Source of the DNA: Gammaproteobacteria bacterium | GTDB lineage: Bacteria > Pseudomonadota > Gammaproteobacteria > Steroidobacterales > Steroidobacteraceae | Reading direction: 5' to 3' | NCBI GenBank assembly: GCA_005878835.1 | Contig: VBMV01000077.1 | Location: 29,095 to 63,154 of the forward strand | DNA: 34,060 bases | In this document: positions 1 to 6,942 of the stretch, one piece after another | Position numbering within the stretch: position 1 is the stretch's first letter | Layout of the letters: each line of letters starts with the position of its first letter | Translations under genes and position numbers: made by a program | Notes under the pieces: generated by a model | Seen by the model: only the letters and a program-made list of their open reading frames with translations | The model's database searches: none | What the model was told of the DNA's origin: nothing

Positions 1-519
1 TCCGGCCGCGGACGGCGCAGGCTCGAGCCGCAGCGCGCGCAACACGATCTGCGGATTGCGCTCGCCGGCGAGCAGCGCCTCGCCCAGCATGTTGCGCCGT
101 GTGCCCTCACGGGCGGCGTCCGGCACATCGGGCGGGAAATCCGGGCTGTGCTCCTGCGTGCGCAGCGCCGCCTCATCGACCGTGAGCTCCGCCACCGGGA
201 TGCGGGCCTCGAAGCTCGCGCGCCTGACATCCTCGGGCACGTAGACCGTACCGGTCAGGGCGTGCAGCGCGATCAGATGGTTGTGGCCGGCACTCGCGAG
301 CGTGCCTCCTCGATACACGCGGATGGTCAGCAGCGATTCACCCGCCACGATGTCGTAGGGAACTCCCTCGTGAGGCGCGGGAGTCTCGGCCGCGGCCGGC
401 GGCGGCGCGCCGGCCACCGGGCCGGCGGGAGCGTGCGGTGGTAGCGGACACGCGCTCAGCAGGAGCGCCGGCAACACCGCGCCGGGCAGCCGGAGTATGC
501 AACTTGCACTCACGCGCAT
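1..519 (-). CDS. YceI-family lipoprotein, 3' end cut off by window
   Basis: The reading frame is open from an ATG at 519 to the left edge (173 codons, no stop), so the C-terminus is missing. The first 24 residues are a lipoprotein signal: a hydrophobic stretch ending in lipobox L-S-A-C, with the modified Cys at about residue 24. A Pro/Ala-rich linker follows. From about residue 52 the pattern resembles the YceI fold: a Y-D-I-V start, then the G-H-N-H-L-I segment, and later the T-x-x-N-M-L-G region. YceI proteins are lipocalin-like beta-barrels that bind isoprenoid or amphiphilic ligands in the periplasm; this one would be lipid-anchored. It faces the cytochrome b561/YceI pair head to head with 12 bp between start codons. 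The assignment rests on motif pattern only, and the exact start (ATG 519 or GTG 513) is uncertain. Confidence 0.7.
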   Translation of the reverse strand, partial: MRVSASCILRLPGAVLPALLLSACPLPPHAPAGPVAGAPPPAAAETPAPHEGVPYDIVAGESLLTIRVYRGGTLASAGHNHLIALHALTGTVYVPEDVRRASFEARIPVAELTVDEAALRTQEHSPDFPPDVPDAAREGTRRNMLGEALLAGERNPQIVLRALRLEPAPSAAG

Positions 520-531
520 AAGCTTGGCGCC

Positions 532-1098
532 ATGATCATACGAAATACCCCGCACCGCTGGGGTGCGGTCGCCCAGCTGCTGCACTGGACCATCGTCGTG
601 TTGATCATCGTGCAGTTCACCCTCGCCGCGCTCGCGGACGACCTGCCGCCGCTGAAAAAGCTCGGCATGCTCGCGCGCCACAAATCCGTCGGCCTCACCA
701 TACTGGCGCTGGCGATCCTGAGGCTCGCCTGGCGCTCGCTGAACCCGAGGCCGGCGCTGCCCGAGACGCTCAAGCCGTACCAGCGCGTGCTGGCGCGCTG
801 GACGCACGCACTCATGTATGTGCTGCTGTTCGCCATGCCGCTGTCGGGGTGGACGATGTCCTCGGCTCGTGGGTTCCCGGTGAGCTGGTTCGGGTTCTTT
901 CAGCTGCCCGACCTGGTGCCGAAAAACCGGGCATTGTACGAGGCACTGCTGACCACTCACGGGACGCTGGCTGTGGTGCTGGCCGTGCTGGTCACGCTGC
1001 ACGCGGCGGCCGCGCTCACGCATCACTTCAGGCTCAAGGACGACGTGCTGCGGCGCATGCTGCCCTTCACCACCACGACTCAGGGACCCGAGCGATGA
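532..1098 (+). CDS. Cytochrome b561 (CybB-like diheme membrane protein)
   Basis: This 188-residue protein has four hydrophobic segments (about 15-35, 52-68, 92-108, 142-160). It opens with the family's N-terminus R-N-T-P-x-R-W-G-x-V-A-Q-x-L-H-W. Histidines suited to axial heme ligation lie at H18, H50, H143 and H157. Members of this bacterial cytochrome b561 family are inner-membrane electron carriers that oxidise quinol or pass electrons to periplasmic partners. The next gene, YceI, overlaps it by 4 bp (ATGA). Cytochrome b561 and YceI neighbours are common in proteobacteria, and YceI is thought to bind a quinone-like lipid. The length is normal for the family. The Shine-Dalgarno sequence before the ATG is weak, but the start is supported by the conserved N-terminus. 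Confidence 0.9.
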   Translation: MIIRNTPHRWGAVAQLLHWTIVVLIIVQFTLAALADDLPPLKKLGMLARHKSVGLTILALAILRLAWRSLNPRPALPETLKPYQRVLARWTHALMYVLLFAMPLSGWTMSSARGFPVSWFGFFQLPDLVPKNRALYEALLTTHGTLAVVLAVLVTLHAAAALTHHFRLKDDVLRRMLPFTTTTQGPER

Positions 1099-1754
1099 AC
1101 CACCGAGCGATGACCCGACAAGCGATGAGCCCTCGAGCCATGACTGGCGCGCGGGCGCTGCCCGCACTCTGGCTGACCACGGCGGCCGCGGTGTGCCTCA
1201 CCGCCTGGGCGCAGGGAGCCGTGGCACAGGCCGCCGCCGCCGTCACGCACTACGTGCTCGATCAGGCCAAGAGCACGCTGGAATTCACTTTCGTGCAGGC
1301 CGGGGCGCAGAACAAGGGCACGTTCACCCGCTTCCCGGTGAGCTTCGACTTCGCGCCCGGCAACCTCGCGGGCAGCCGGCTCGAGGTCACGGTCGAGATC
1401 GGCTCGCTCGACACCGGCGACAAGGAGCGCGACGACACCCTGCGCAGCGCGGACCTGTTCGCAGTGACGAAATTTCCCCAGGCGCACTTCTCCGCCAGCC
1501 AGTTCAACAGGACCGCGGCCGGCTATGAAGCAATCGGTAAGCTCACCATCCGCGGCGTGACGCGCGACATGCGTGTGCCGTTCACGTTTCGCACTGCCGA
1601 AGAGCAGGGCGTCGCGGTCGGCTACATGAGCGGCAAGACGAGCGTCCGGCGGCTCGACTTCGGCGTCGGTCAGGGCGACTGGAAAGCCACCGACCAGGTG
1701 GGGAACGAGGTCGGCGTGGCGTTCGCGCTGCGCCTGACGAGCGCGGCACACTGA
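1095..1754 (+). CDS. Periplasmic YceI-family protein
   Basis: The protein has 219 residues from ATG 1095, with a Sec signal peptide (hydrophobic LPALWLTTAAAVCLTA, then A-V-A-Q-A) followed by a complete YceI domain. The domain starts T-H-Y-V-L-D-Q-A-K-S-T-L-E-F and contains the R-x-x-D-L-F-x-x-x-x-F-P segment and a C-terminal G-x-E-V-G-V beta strand. The likely role is a periplasmic lipid or isoprenoid carrier working with the co-transcribed cytochrome b561. Four in-frame ATGs at 1095, 1110, 1125 and 1140, exactly 15 bp apart, arise from a degenerate tandem repeat. ATG 1095 is chosen because it overlaps the previous stop as ATGA and has AGGGA upstream. ATG 1140 would give a more conventional signal-peptide n-region. 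Function is inferred from the family. Confidence 0.88.
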   Translation: MNHRAMTRQAMSPRAMTGARALPALWLTTAAAVCLTAWAQGAVAQAAAAVTHYVLDQAKSTLEFTFVQAGAQNKGTFTRFPVSFDFAPGNLAGSRLEVTVEIGSLDTGDKERDDTLRSADLFAVTKFPQAHFSASQFNRTAAGYEAIGKLTIRGVTRDMRVPFTFRTAEEQGVAVGYMSGKTSVRRLDFGVGQGDWKATDQVGNEVGVAFALRLTSAAH

Positions 1755-1756
1755 TC

Positions 1757-1777
1757 CCGGCCGCCCGACACGGCCGG
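1757..1777. terminator. GC hairpin between convergent yceI and cupin genes
   Basis: This is a perfect 7-bp stem (CCGGCCG / CGGCCGG) with a 7-nt loop, three bases after the YceI stop. A 12-bp palindrome GAGCCGCGGCTC at 1784-1795 follows and overlaps the cupin stop codon. There is no T-tract, so it is a transcript-end hairpin rather than a textbook intrinsic terminator. Confidence 0.4.
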
Positions 1778-1793
1778 CCGCCCGAGCCGCGGC

Positions 1794-2264
1794 TCAGTAA
1801 GGCGTGCCGTCGCGGTGCGTGAACTTGCCCGGGGCGTGCGGGGGGTTCCACGCCAGGTCCACGTCCGGATAACTGGCGCCGTCGGCCGGGTCGCGGTTGC
1901 TCACCTCCAGGTACAGCGCGGGTCGCTCGCTGCGATTGATGAGGTGATGCCCGTCGGCGGCGCCCGCGGGAAAACCGGCGCACATGCCGGCGGTGAGCCG
2001 CTGCTCGCCGCCGTCGGTGCGCAACATCACCTCGCCCTCGAGCACGTACACGAATTCGTCCTCGTGGGTATGCCAGTGCCGCATGGAGGATTCCTTGCCG
2101 GGGGGCAGCATGGTCAGGTTGATACCGATGCGGGTGAGCCCGAGCGCATCCCCGAGCCGACGCTTGTGGCGCGGCATGACGCGCGAGCGATAGGGCTCGG
2201 GATAGCCGCAGCGGGAAACCACCTCCACCTCCCCGGGGTCCAGGGCCGGTCTGTTCACTGACAT
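1794..2264 (-). CDS. Cupin-domain protein, probable metal-binding small enzyme
   Basis: This is a single cupin domain of 156 residues. Cupin motif 1 is visible as H63-W-H65-T-H67-E-D-E70 followed by V-L-E-G (74-77). Motif 2 appears as F-P-A-G...H-H-L-I-N (98-110). These residues form the usual His/His/Glu/His metal site, so a divalent metal is expected. The substrate is unknown: cupins of this size include isomerases, dioxygenases and sugar-binding proteins. A strong ribosome binding site (GGAGGGG, about 5 nt before ATG 2264) fixes the start. It is divergent from the CoA-transferase gene with 70 bp between, which must hold both promoters. No function is claimed beyond the fold. Confidence 0.8.
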   Translation of the reverse strand: MSVNRPALDPGEVEVVSRCGYPEPYRSRVMPRHKRRLGDALGLTRIGINLTMLPPGKESSMRHWHTHEDEFVYVLEGEVMLRTDGGEQRLTAGMCAGFPAGAADGHHLINRSERPALYLEVSNRDPADGASYPDVDLAWNPPHAPGKFTHRDGTPY

Positions 2265-2334
2265 GCTCCCCTCCGTGATTTGCGACTCGTTGGTTGACGC
2301 ACGCGGCGTGCTTCAGTGAGCATGCCACACCTGA

Positions 2335-4488
2335 ATGCCAGAGGTTTTCGCTGACGTCGGACACTGCGTCGACGCGGTGCTGCGCCGCGTCGGACCGCGC
2401 ATCGTGCTGGCGCTGCCACTCGGGATCGGCAAGCCCAATCCGCTGGTCAACGAATTCTACCGCCGCGCGCTGCGCGACTCGAGCATCGACCTGACCATCG
2501 TCACGGCGCTGTCACTGCTGAAGCCCGTGGCCCGCTCGGCACTCGAGGCGCGCCTACAGGCGCCGCTCGCCGCACGGGTGTTCGGCACTTACGTGGAGCC
2601 GGAATACGCGCGCGCCATGCAGACCGACACCGTGCCGCCCAACGTCCGCATCCTCGAGTTCTTCCTGACGCCGGGCGCGTTTCTCGATTCGCGCCACGCG
2701 CAGCGCCATTACCTGAGCGCCAACTACACCCACGTGGCGCGCGATTGTCTGGCGCGCGGCGTCAATGTCATCGCCCATCTGGTGGCGCAGCGCTCGGTGA
2801 ACGGCGAGCTGCAGCTGAGCCTCGGCTCCAATCCCGACGTCACCGTGGATCTGCTGCCGCTGATCGAGGGCGCGCGCGCCGCCGGCCGCGACATCGTCAT
2901 GGTGGGGCAGACGCACGCGCAGATGCCGTTCATGACCGGTCACGCGCTCATTGACCCCGGGCGCTTCGACTTCCTGGTGGACCATCCACGCTACGACTAC
3001 GACCTGTTCTGTCCGCCCAATCCGCCGCTCGGCACGGTCGAGCACGCCATCGGGATGTACGCGAGCGCCCTGGTGCGCGACGGCGGCACGCTGCAGATCG
3101 GCATCGGCGAGCTGGGTGACTCGCTGGTCTATGCGCTGCTGTTACGGCATCAGCAGAACGCGGCCTGGCGCGGCGCGCTCGAGGCACTCGGCAGCGCAAC
3201 CGCCGCCCCGCTGATGCAGGCCGAGGGCGGCGATGCGCCGTTCTCCGCCGGGTTGTTCGCCTGCACCGAGATGTTCGTCGATCAGCTGCTCGAGCTGTAT
3301 CGCGCCGGGATCCTGCGCCGCCGCGTCTACGACTCGCTCCCCCTGGAGCGGCTGCTGAGCTCGGGACAGACGGGCGAGCGCTTCGATGAGCGCATTCTGG
3401 GGCTGCTTGCGGGTGCCGGCGCGGGTCCGCTGCTGAGCGGCGCGGAGTTCGCGCAGCTCAAGCGCCACGGGGTGTTTCGCGAGGATGTGGAGTTTGCCGG
3501 CGGGCGCGTGCGCGCCGCCGGCGGGGCTTGGATCGCGGCCGACCTCGCCGATCCGGCGAGCCGCGCGCTTCTCACGGCCGAGTGCCTGGGAAGCGACCTG
3601 GTGAACGGCCAGGTGCTGCATGCCGGGTTCTTTCTGGGTCCGCGCGGGTTCTATGCGGCGTTGCGCGAGCTGCCCGAGAGCGAGCGGGCGCAGTTCGGCA
3701 TGCGCGGCGTGGCCTTCGTCAACCAGCTCTACGGCGCCGACCAGGAGCTGCGCGTCCTGCAGCGGCGCGCCGCGCGCTGCATCAACACCACCATGATGGT
3801 CACGCTGCTGGGAGCCGCGGTTTCCGATGCGCTGGAGAGCGGGCGGGTGGTGAGCGGCGTCGGCGGTCAATACAACTTCGTCGCCATGGCGCACGCCCTG
3901 CCGGGGGCGCGCTCGATCCTGTGCGTGCGCGCCACCCGCACCCGCCACGGCCGCACCACGTCCAACATCGTGTGGAGCTACGGGCACCAGACCATCCCGC
4001 GGCACCTGCGCGATCTGGTGGTCACCGAGTACGGCATCGCCGAGCTGCGCGGCCGCACCGACGAGGAGGTCATCGCGGCGCTCCTCAACGTCGCGGACTC
4101 GCGCTTTCAGGACGCGCTGCTGTCGCGCGCCCGGGCGGCGGGCAAGATCCGCGCCGACTACCGCATCCCGGATGCGTTCCGCAACAACCTGCCGCAGCGC
4201 CTGAGGCTCGCGCTGCGCGAGCATCGCCGGCAGGGGTACTTCAGCGAATACCCCTTCGGCACGGACCTGGCGGAGGAGGAGATTGCGCTCGCGCGGGCGC
4301 TGAGGTTTCTCGAGGCGCACACCGGGAGCGCCTGGGGGCGCCTGAAGAGCGCCGCCGCCTCACTCGGCACAGCCCCTGCGAGCCGCCATGCGTCCGCGCT
4401 CAGGCGCATGGGCCTCGATCAGCCGCACGGACTCTCCGAGCGGCTGCAGCGGCGCCTCATCGTGCTCGGGCTGGATGCAAGCGCCTGA
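2335..4488 (+). CDS. Acetyl-CoA hydrolase / CoA-transferase family protein
   Basis: This 717-residue protein of the ACH1/Cat1 CoA-transferase superfamily carries the hallmarks of the acetyl-CoA hydrolase C-terminal domain. These are S-G-V-G-G-Q-Y-N-F near residue 509 and T-E-Y-G-I-A-E-L-R-G near 563, the latter followed by D-E-E-V. An I-G-I-G-E-L-G segment near 255 resembles the N-terminal CoA-transferase half. Family members move or hydrolyse CoA from short acyl-CoAs. At about 700 residues it is longer than the classical 430-510-residue enzymes, the extra length lying in the middle (about 300-420). The substrate cannot be read from sequence. ATG 2335 is the first possible start, because an in-frame TGA directly precedes it; no clear ribosome binding site is seen. 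It is cytoplasmic and appears monocistronic. Confidence 0.82.
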   Translation: MPEVFADVGHCVDAVLRRVGPRIVLALPLGIGKPNPLVNEFYRRALRDSSIDLTIVTALSLLKPVARSALEARLQAPLAARVFGTYVEPEYARAMQTDTVPPNVRILEFFLTPGAFLDSRHAQRHYLSANYTHVARDCLARGVNVIAHLVAQRSVNGELQLSLGSNPDVTVDLLPLIEGARAAGRDIVMVGQTHAQMPFMTGHALIDPGRFDFLVDHPRYDYDLFCPPNPPLGTVEHAIGMYASALVRDGGTLQIGIGELGDSLVYALLLRHQQNAAWRGALEALGSATAAPLMQAEGGDAPFSAGLFACTEMFVDQLLELYRAGILRRRVYDSLPLERLLSSGQTGERFDERILGLLAGAGAGPLLSGAEFAQLKRHGVFREDVEFAGGRVRAAGGAWIAADLADPASRALLTAECLGSDLVNGQVLHAGFFLGPRGFYAALRELPESERAQFGMRGVAFVNQLYGADQELRVLQRRAARCINTTMMVTLLGAAVSDALESGRVVSGVGGQYNFVAMAHALPGARSILCVRATRTRHGRTTSNIVWSYGHQTIPRHLRDLVVTEYGIAELRGRTDEEVIAALLNVADSRFQDALLSRARAAGKIRADYRIPDAFRNNLPQRLRLALREHRRQGYFSEYPFGTDLAEEEIALARALRFLEAHTGSAWGRLKSAAASLGTAPASRHASALRRMGLDQPHGLSERLQRRLIVLGLDASA

Positions 4489-4490
4489 GC

Positions 4491-4515
4491 GGCCGGCGCG
4501 GCGGCCGCGCCGGCC
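4491..4515. terminator. 11-bp perfect hairpin between convergent genes
   Basis: The stem GGCCGGCGCGG / CCGCGCCGGCC has a 3-nt loop (CGG) and starts two bases after the CoA-transferase stop. It lies in the 51-bp gap facing the Hsp20 stop, so it could end both transcripts. No T-tract is present, but the stem is very stable. Confidence 0.5.
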
Positions 4516-4539
4516 CGCAGCGCCGGTGCCTGTCGCGCT

Positions 4540-4947
4540 TCAGGATCCCTTGACCTGGATCTTGCGCGGTCGCAGCTCCGCGCGTTTGGGGATCCGCACC
4601 GTCAGGACTCCGTCCTTGAGAGTGGCCTTGATCTGCGCGCTATCCAGCTCGCGGCTCAGCACGAAACTGCGCCGATAGAGCGTCGAGCGCACATCCGCGT
4701 ACACGGCCTCGGCCTGCTCGGGCAGCTCGAACTGCACACTGCCCTCGAGCAACAGCTTGTCGCCGTCCACGCGAACGTCGAGCCGTTCGCGGGAGACTCC
4801 GGGCATGTCGGCCACCAGCGTCAGGCCTTCCTGGTCCTCGTAGACGTCGGCCGGCGCGCGCATGGCGGTTTCCGCCGTGCGGCCGCGCGCCTGCGCCACC
4901 CCGCCGTCGGATTGCCGCTGGGTAACTTCATTGACGTGGGTGCTCAT
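4540..4947 (-). CDS. Small heat shock protein, Hsp20/alpha-crystallin family (second of pair)
   Basis: This 135-residue ATP-independent holdase has a short disordered N-arm (1-30) and an alpha-crystallin domain (about 31-125). The domain starts A-P-A-D-V-Y-E-D and contains the conserved A-x-x-K-D-G-V-L-T-V-R-I-P-K signature near the end. The C-terminal I-x-V motif (K-I-Q-V-K) is the usual oligomerisation patch. It follows the other Hsp20 gene by 17 bp with its own strong ribosome binding site (GGGAGGTGAT), so the two are co-transcribed and probably form mixed or paired oligomers. Regulation should come from the heat-shock-type promoter upstream of the first gene. Confidence 0.93.
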   Translation of the reverse strand: MSTHVNEVTQRQSDGGVAQARGRTAETAMRAPADVYEDQEGLTLVADMPGVSRERLDVRVDGDKLLLEGSVQFELPEQAEAVYADVRSTLYRRSFVLSRELDSAQIKATLKDGVLTVRIPKRAELRPRKIQVKGS

Positions 4948-4964
4948 GGTGTATCACCTCCCGA

Positions 4965-5411
4965 TCAGCGAATCTCGATCTGGCGCGGCCGGGCCGCCTC
5001 GCGCCGCTGCAGGCGCACGCGCAGGATCCCGTCCCGGTAGGTGGCATCGACGCGCTCCGGATCCACCTCGTCCGCCAGGCTTATGGCGCGGCGGAACTCG
5101 CCGCCGAAGCGCTCCTGGCGGTAGTAGCTCGCCTGCTCCTGGACCGGAATCTGGCGTTCGCCGGATATGGTGAGCAGACCCTGCTGGATGGAGACGTCCA
5201 GTTTCTTCGGATCCACTCCCGGTGCAAACACGAACACCTGCACTTCCGCAGGAGTCTGGATGACATTGATCGCCGGGAAGCTGCCGCGCGGCGATGAGCG
5301 GATGGCGCCCGAAGAGGACAAGCCGTCGCCGAGCATCTCGTCCAGCTCCTGATGCAGGCGCCAGAAATCTTCCACCAGCGAATTCTGCAGACTCGTCAAC
5401 CTGCCGAACAT
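4965..5411 (-). CDS. Small heat shock protein, Hsp20/alpha-crystallin family (first of pair)
   Basis: This 148-residue sHsp has an N-terminal arm of about 45 residues containing the F-W-R-L-H-Q-E-L-D-E helix. The alpha-crystallin domain runs from P-A-I-N-V to the signature A-T-Y-R-D-G-I-L-R-V-R-L, and the C-terminus is the oligomerisation motif I-E-I. It acts in the cytoplasm as a holdase for unfolding proteins. AAGGAGGG about 6 nt upstream fixes ATG 5411. It is the promoter-proximal gene of a two-gene heat-shock operon. It differs clearly from its partner in arm and tail, so the pair looks like two specialised subunits rather than a recent duplication. Confidence 0.93.
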   Translation of the reverse strand: MFGRLTSLQNSLVEDFWRLHQELDEMLGDGLSSSGAIRSSPRGSFPAINVIQTPAEVQVFVFAPGVDPKKLDVSIQQGLLTISGERQIPVQEQASYYRQERFGGEFRRAISLADEVDPERVDATYRDGILRVRLQRREAARPRQIEIR

Positions 5412-5453
5412 ACAGCCCTCCTTTCAGCCGTCTGGGTCGGACCGCAGCCTACG

Positions 5454-5479
5454 GTAGGGTCGCCGGGAGCAACTTCAAG
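5454..5479 (-). promoter_or_regulatory. Sigma-32 type heat-shock promoter for the Hsp20 operon
   Basis: On the minus strand a perfect -35 CTTGAA (5479-5474) is followed by a 14-bp spacer and CCCTAC (5459-5454). This resembles the sigma-32 consensus CTTGAA-N13-17-CCCCAT. Transcription would start near 5446, about 35 nt before ATG 5411. It was read by eye; position relative to the two sHsp genes supports it. Confidence 0.55.
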
Positions 5480-5588
5480 GGAGGCGCGCAGCGCGGACAC
5501 GGGCCGCCGGCGCCGGCAGTTGTTATCGCGGTCGGGACGCCCTCCCAGCGTCGCGACCGCTCAGCCCTGGGTCGAAAGCGCAGAGCCG

Positions 5589-5603
5589 GTGGGCGGTTCC
5601 CAC
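5589..5603 (-). terminator. Possible weak hairpin downstream of the wecA-like gene
   Basis: A 5-bp stem GTGGG/CCCAC lies 25 bp past the stop of the wecA-like gene. Between them, on the plus strand, is a run of AGTTTT-type hexamers. In the minus direction the hairpin has an A-rich lead and no T-run after it, so termination would be inefficient. Confidence 0.25.
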
Positions 5604-5627
5604 ACAGTTTTAGTTTTAGTTTAATTT

Positions 5628-6818
5628 TCATAATCTTACACTCGGTCTCTCGCTCCGAGACCCTCCAGCACCGACCGGATGGCCCTGACCGTTACGCTGC
5701 CTCGCCGCCAGCGGTCGGCTGCGTCGCATAAGAGAATGAGTTGCCGTCACGCTTGCGGGCATTTCGACGACGATCTGTGAGGCCCTCCACCGGCGGTGCC
5801 TCAGGTGCACGGCCAGGCCCCGGATGATGAAGGACTGCGATGCCAGCAGCGTGAACCATGGCGCGAACAGGGCCCAGTCCGGCAGCCTGTTCCTGGCACC
5901 GATCAGGCCGACTGCCGCGTAGAGCACGCTGAAGGCGAGCAGCACGGCGAGCACCTGGCGCCCGCTCAGGCCGGCGCGCATCAGCACGTAGTGAAAATGC
6001 TCACGGCCCGCGTGCAACGGCATCTTGCCCCTGGCCACGCGCCGTACGAAGCAGCTGAAGAAATCCGACAGCGGCATCAGCGCAAACCAGAGCGCCGCGA
6101 CCGGGGACATCGACCGGTCCGCGCCCTGGCAGATCGAGAGCGCGAACCATACGACGACGAACCCCAGCAGCGTGCTGCCCGCATCACCCATGAACGTGCG
6201 CAGGGGACGATTGCGAAAAGCGGGGAAATTGAACAGCAGGAACCCGAGGATCGCCCCGCAAGCCATCGCTGCCACGCTCACCGCCGGCGCCCCCAGTCCG
6301 GTCGCGAGCCCGGCGGCGGCCAGGCCAATCAGGGCCATCGAAGCCGCCAGGCCGTCGATGCCGTCGATGAAGTTGAAGGCATTGATGACGCTCAGCGCGA
6401 CCAGCACGGATCCGGGAATGGCGAGAATGCCAAGCCCCAAGCGGCCGGTCCCGAACGGGTCGCCGATATCCCTGAGATACGGGCCGCCGCCGATCATCAT
6501 GATGAGCACGGCGCAGGTCTGTGCCGCAAGCCGTGCCGACACCCCGATATTGTAACGGTCGTCGATGACGCCCACGATGACGAGCAGCGCGGCGGGGACC
6601 AGCAAAGTCCATAGGCCGGTGGTTTGCACGGCAGTCACCGCCGCAACGAGGGTGCCGATGAACATCGCAATGCCGCCGACCAGCGGAATTTCGCCGATAT
6701 GCTGCTTGCGGCCGCCGGGCTTGTCCGTGATGCGAAGGCGAAGCGCGAGGGGACGCAGCGTGAGCGTGAGAACCGCGGTTACTGCAAACGCCAGCGCAGC
6801 AGATAACGAAAGCCCCAT
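5628..6818 (-). CDS. WecA/MraY-family undecaprenyl-phosphate sugar-1-phosphate transferase
   Basis: This polytopic inner-membrane protein of 396 residues has about ten hydrophobic segments. Signatures of the polyprenyl-phosphate N-acetylhexosamine-1-phosphate transferase family are present in order: D86-D87-x-x-N90, N-A-F-N-F-I-D-G-I-D-G (146-156), M-G-D-A-G-S (210-215) and a H-A-G-R-E-H-F-H-Y loop (269-277). These bind Mg2+ and the nucleotide sugar. The reaction loads HexNAc-1-phosphate, probably GlcNAc, onto the lipid carrier and so starts each repeat unit. The last 60 or so residues are a charged, Arg/Gly-rich tail not seen in typical WecA. The gene follows the GT4 gene by 124 bp, a gap that contains its own promoter-like sequence and a CRP-type palindrome. 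It is the last gene of the minus-strand locus. Confidence 0.9.
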   Translation of the reverse strand: MGLSLSAALAFAVTAVLTLTLRPLALRLRITDKPGGRKQHIGEIPLVGGIAMFIGTLVAAVTAVQTTGLWTLLVPAALLVIVGVIDDRYNIGVSARLAAQTCAVLIMMIGGGPYLRDIGDPFGTGRLGLGILAIPGSVLVALSVINAFNFIDGIDGLAASMALIGLAAAGLATGLGAPAVSVAAMACGAILGFLLFNFPAFRNRPLRTFMGDAGSTLLGFVVVWFALSICQGADRSMSPVAALWFALMPLSDFFSCFVRRVARGKMPLHAGREHFHYVLMRAGLSGRQVLAVLLAFSVLYAAVGLIGARNRLPDWALFAPWFTLLASQSFIIRGLAVHLRHRRWRASQIVVEMPASVTATHSLMRRSRPLAARQRNGQGHPVGAGGSRSERPSVRL

Positions 6819-6885
6819 CCTAGGAACCCTTTATCTCCCTACGCCTCGAGGGCACCCACAAATCCCGCTGGACGATCGGCGATCC

Positions 6886-6914
6886 TATATACGCCGTCGT
6901 GATCCAGATCACAA
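6886..6914 (-). promoter_or_regulatory. Sigma-70 type promoter for the wecA-like gene
   Basis: On the minus strand TTGTGA (6914-6909), a 17-bp spacer and TATATA (6891-6886) fit a vegetative promoter well. The start would be near 6879, leaving a leader of about 60 nt before ATG 6818. The -35 box lies inside the CRP-type palindrome. Confidence 0.5.
6898..6913. promoter_or_regulatory. CRP/Clp/Vfr-type operator
   Basis: The 16-bp site CGTGATCCAGATCACA matches the CRP consensus TGTGA-N6-TCACA at nine of ten positions. It overlaps the -35 and upstream spacer of the wecA-like promoter, a position more typical of repression than activation. CRP-family proteins, including the c-di-GMP-responsive Clp of Xanthomonas, are known EPS regulators. 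Which family member binds here is inference. Confidence 0.5.
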
Positions 6915-6942
6915 AGCGACGATGACATAACGTTACCGACTT

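Noticed and set aside
3142-4320. Long minus-strand ORF (392 codons) inside the CoA-transferase gene
   Set aside because: It is a shadow of a strongly conserved plus-strand protein and has no motif or ribosome binding site.
5644-5662. Perfect GGTCTC-N7-GAGACC hairpin taken as a terminator
   Set aside because: It lies inside the wecA-like coding sequence before the stop and has no T-tract in either direction.
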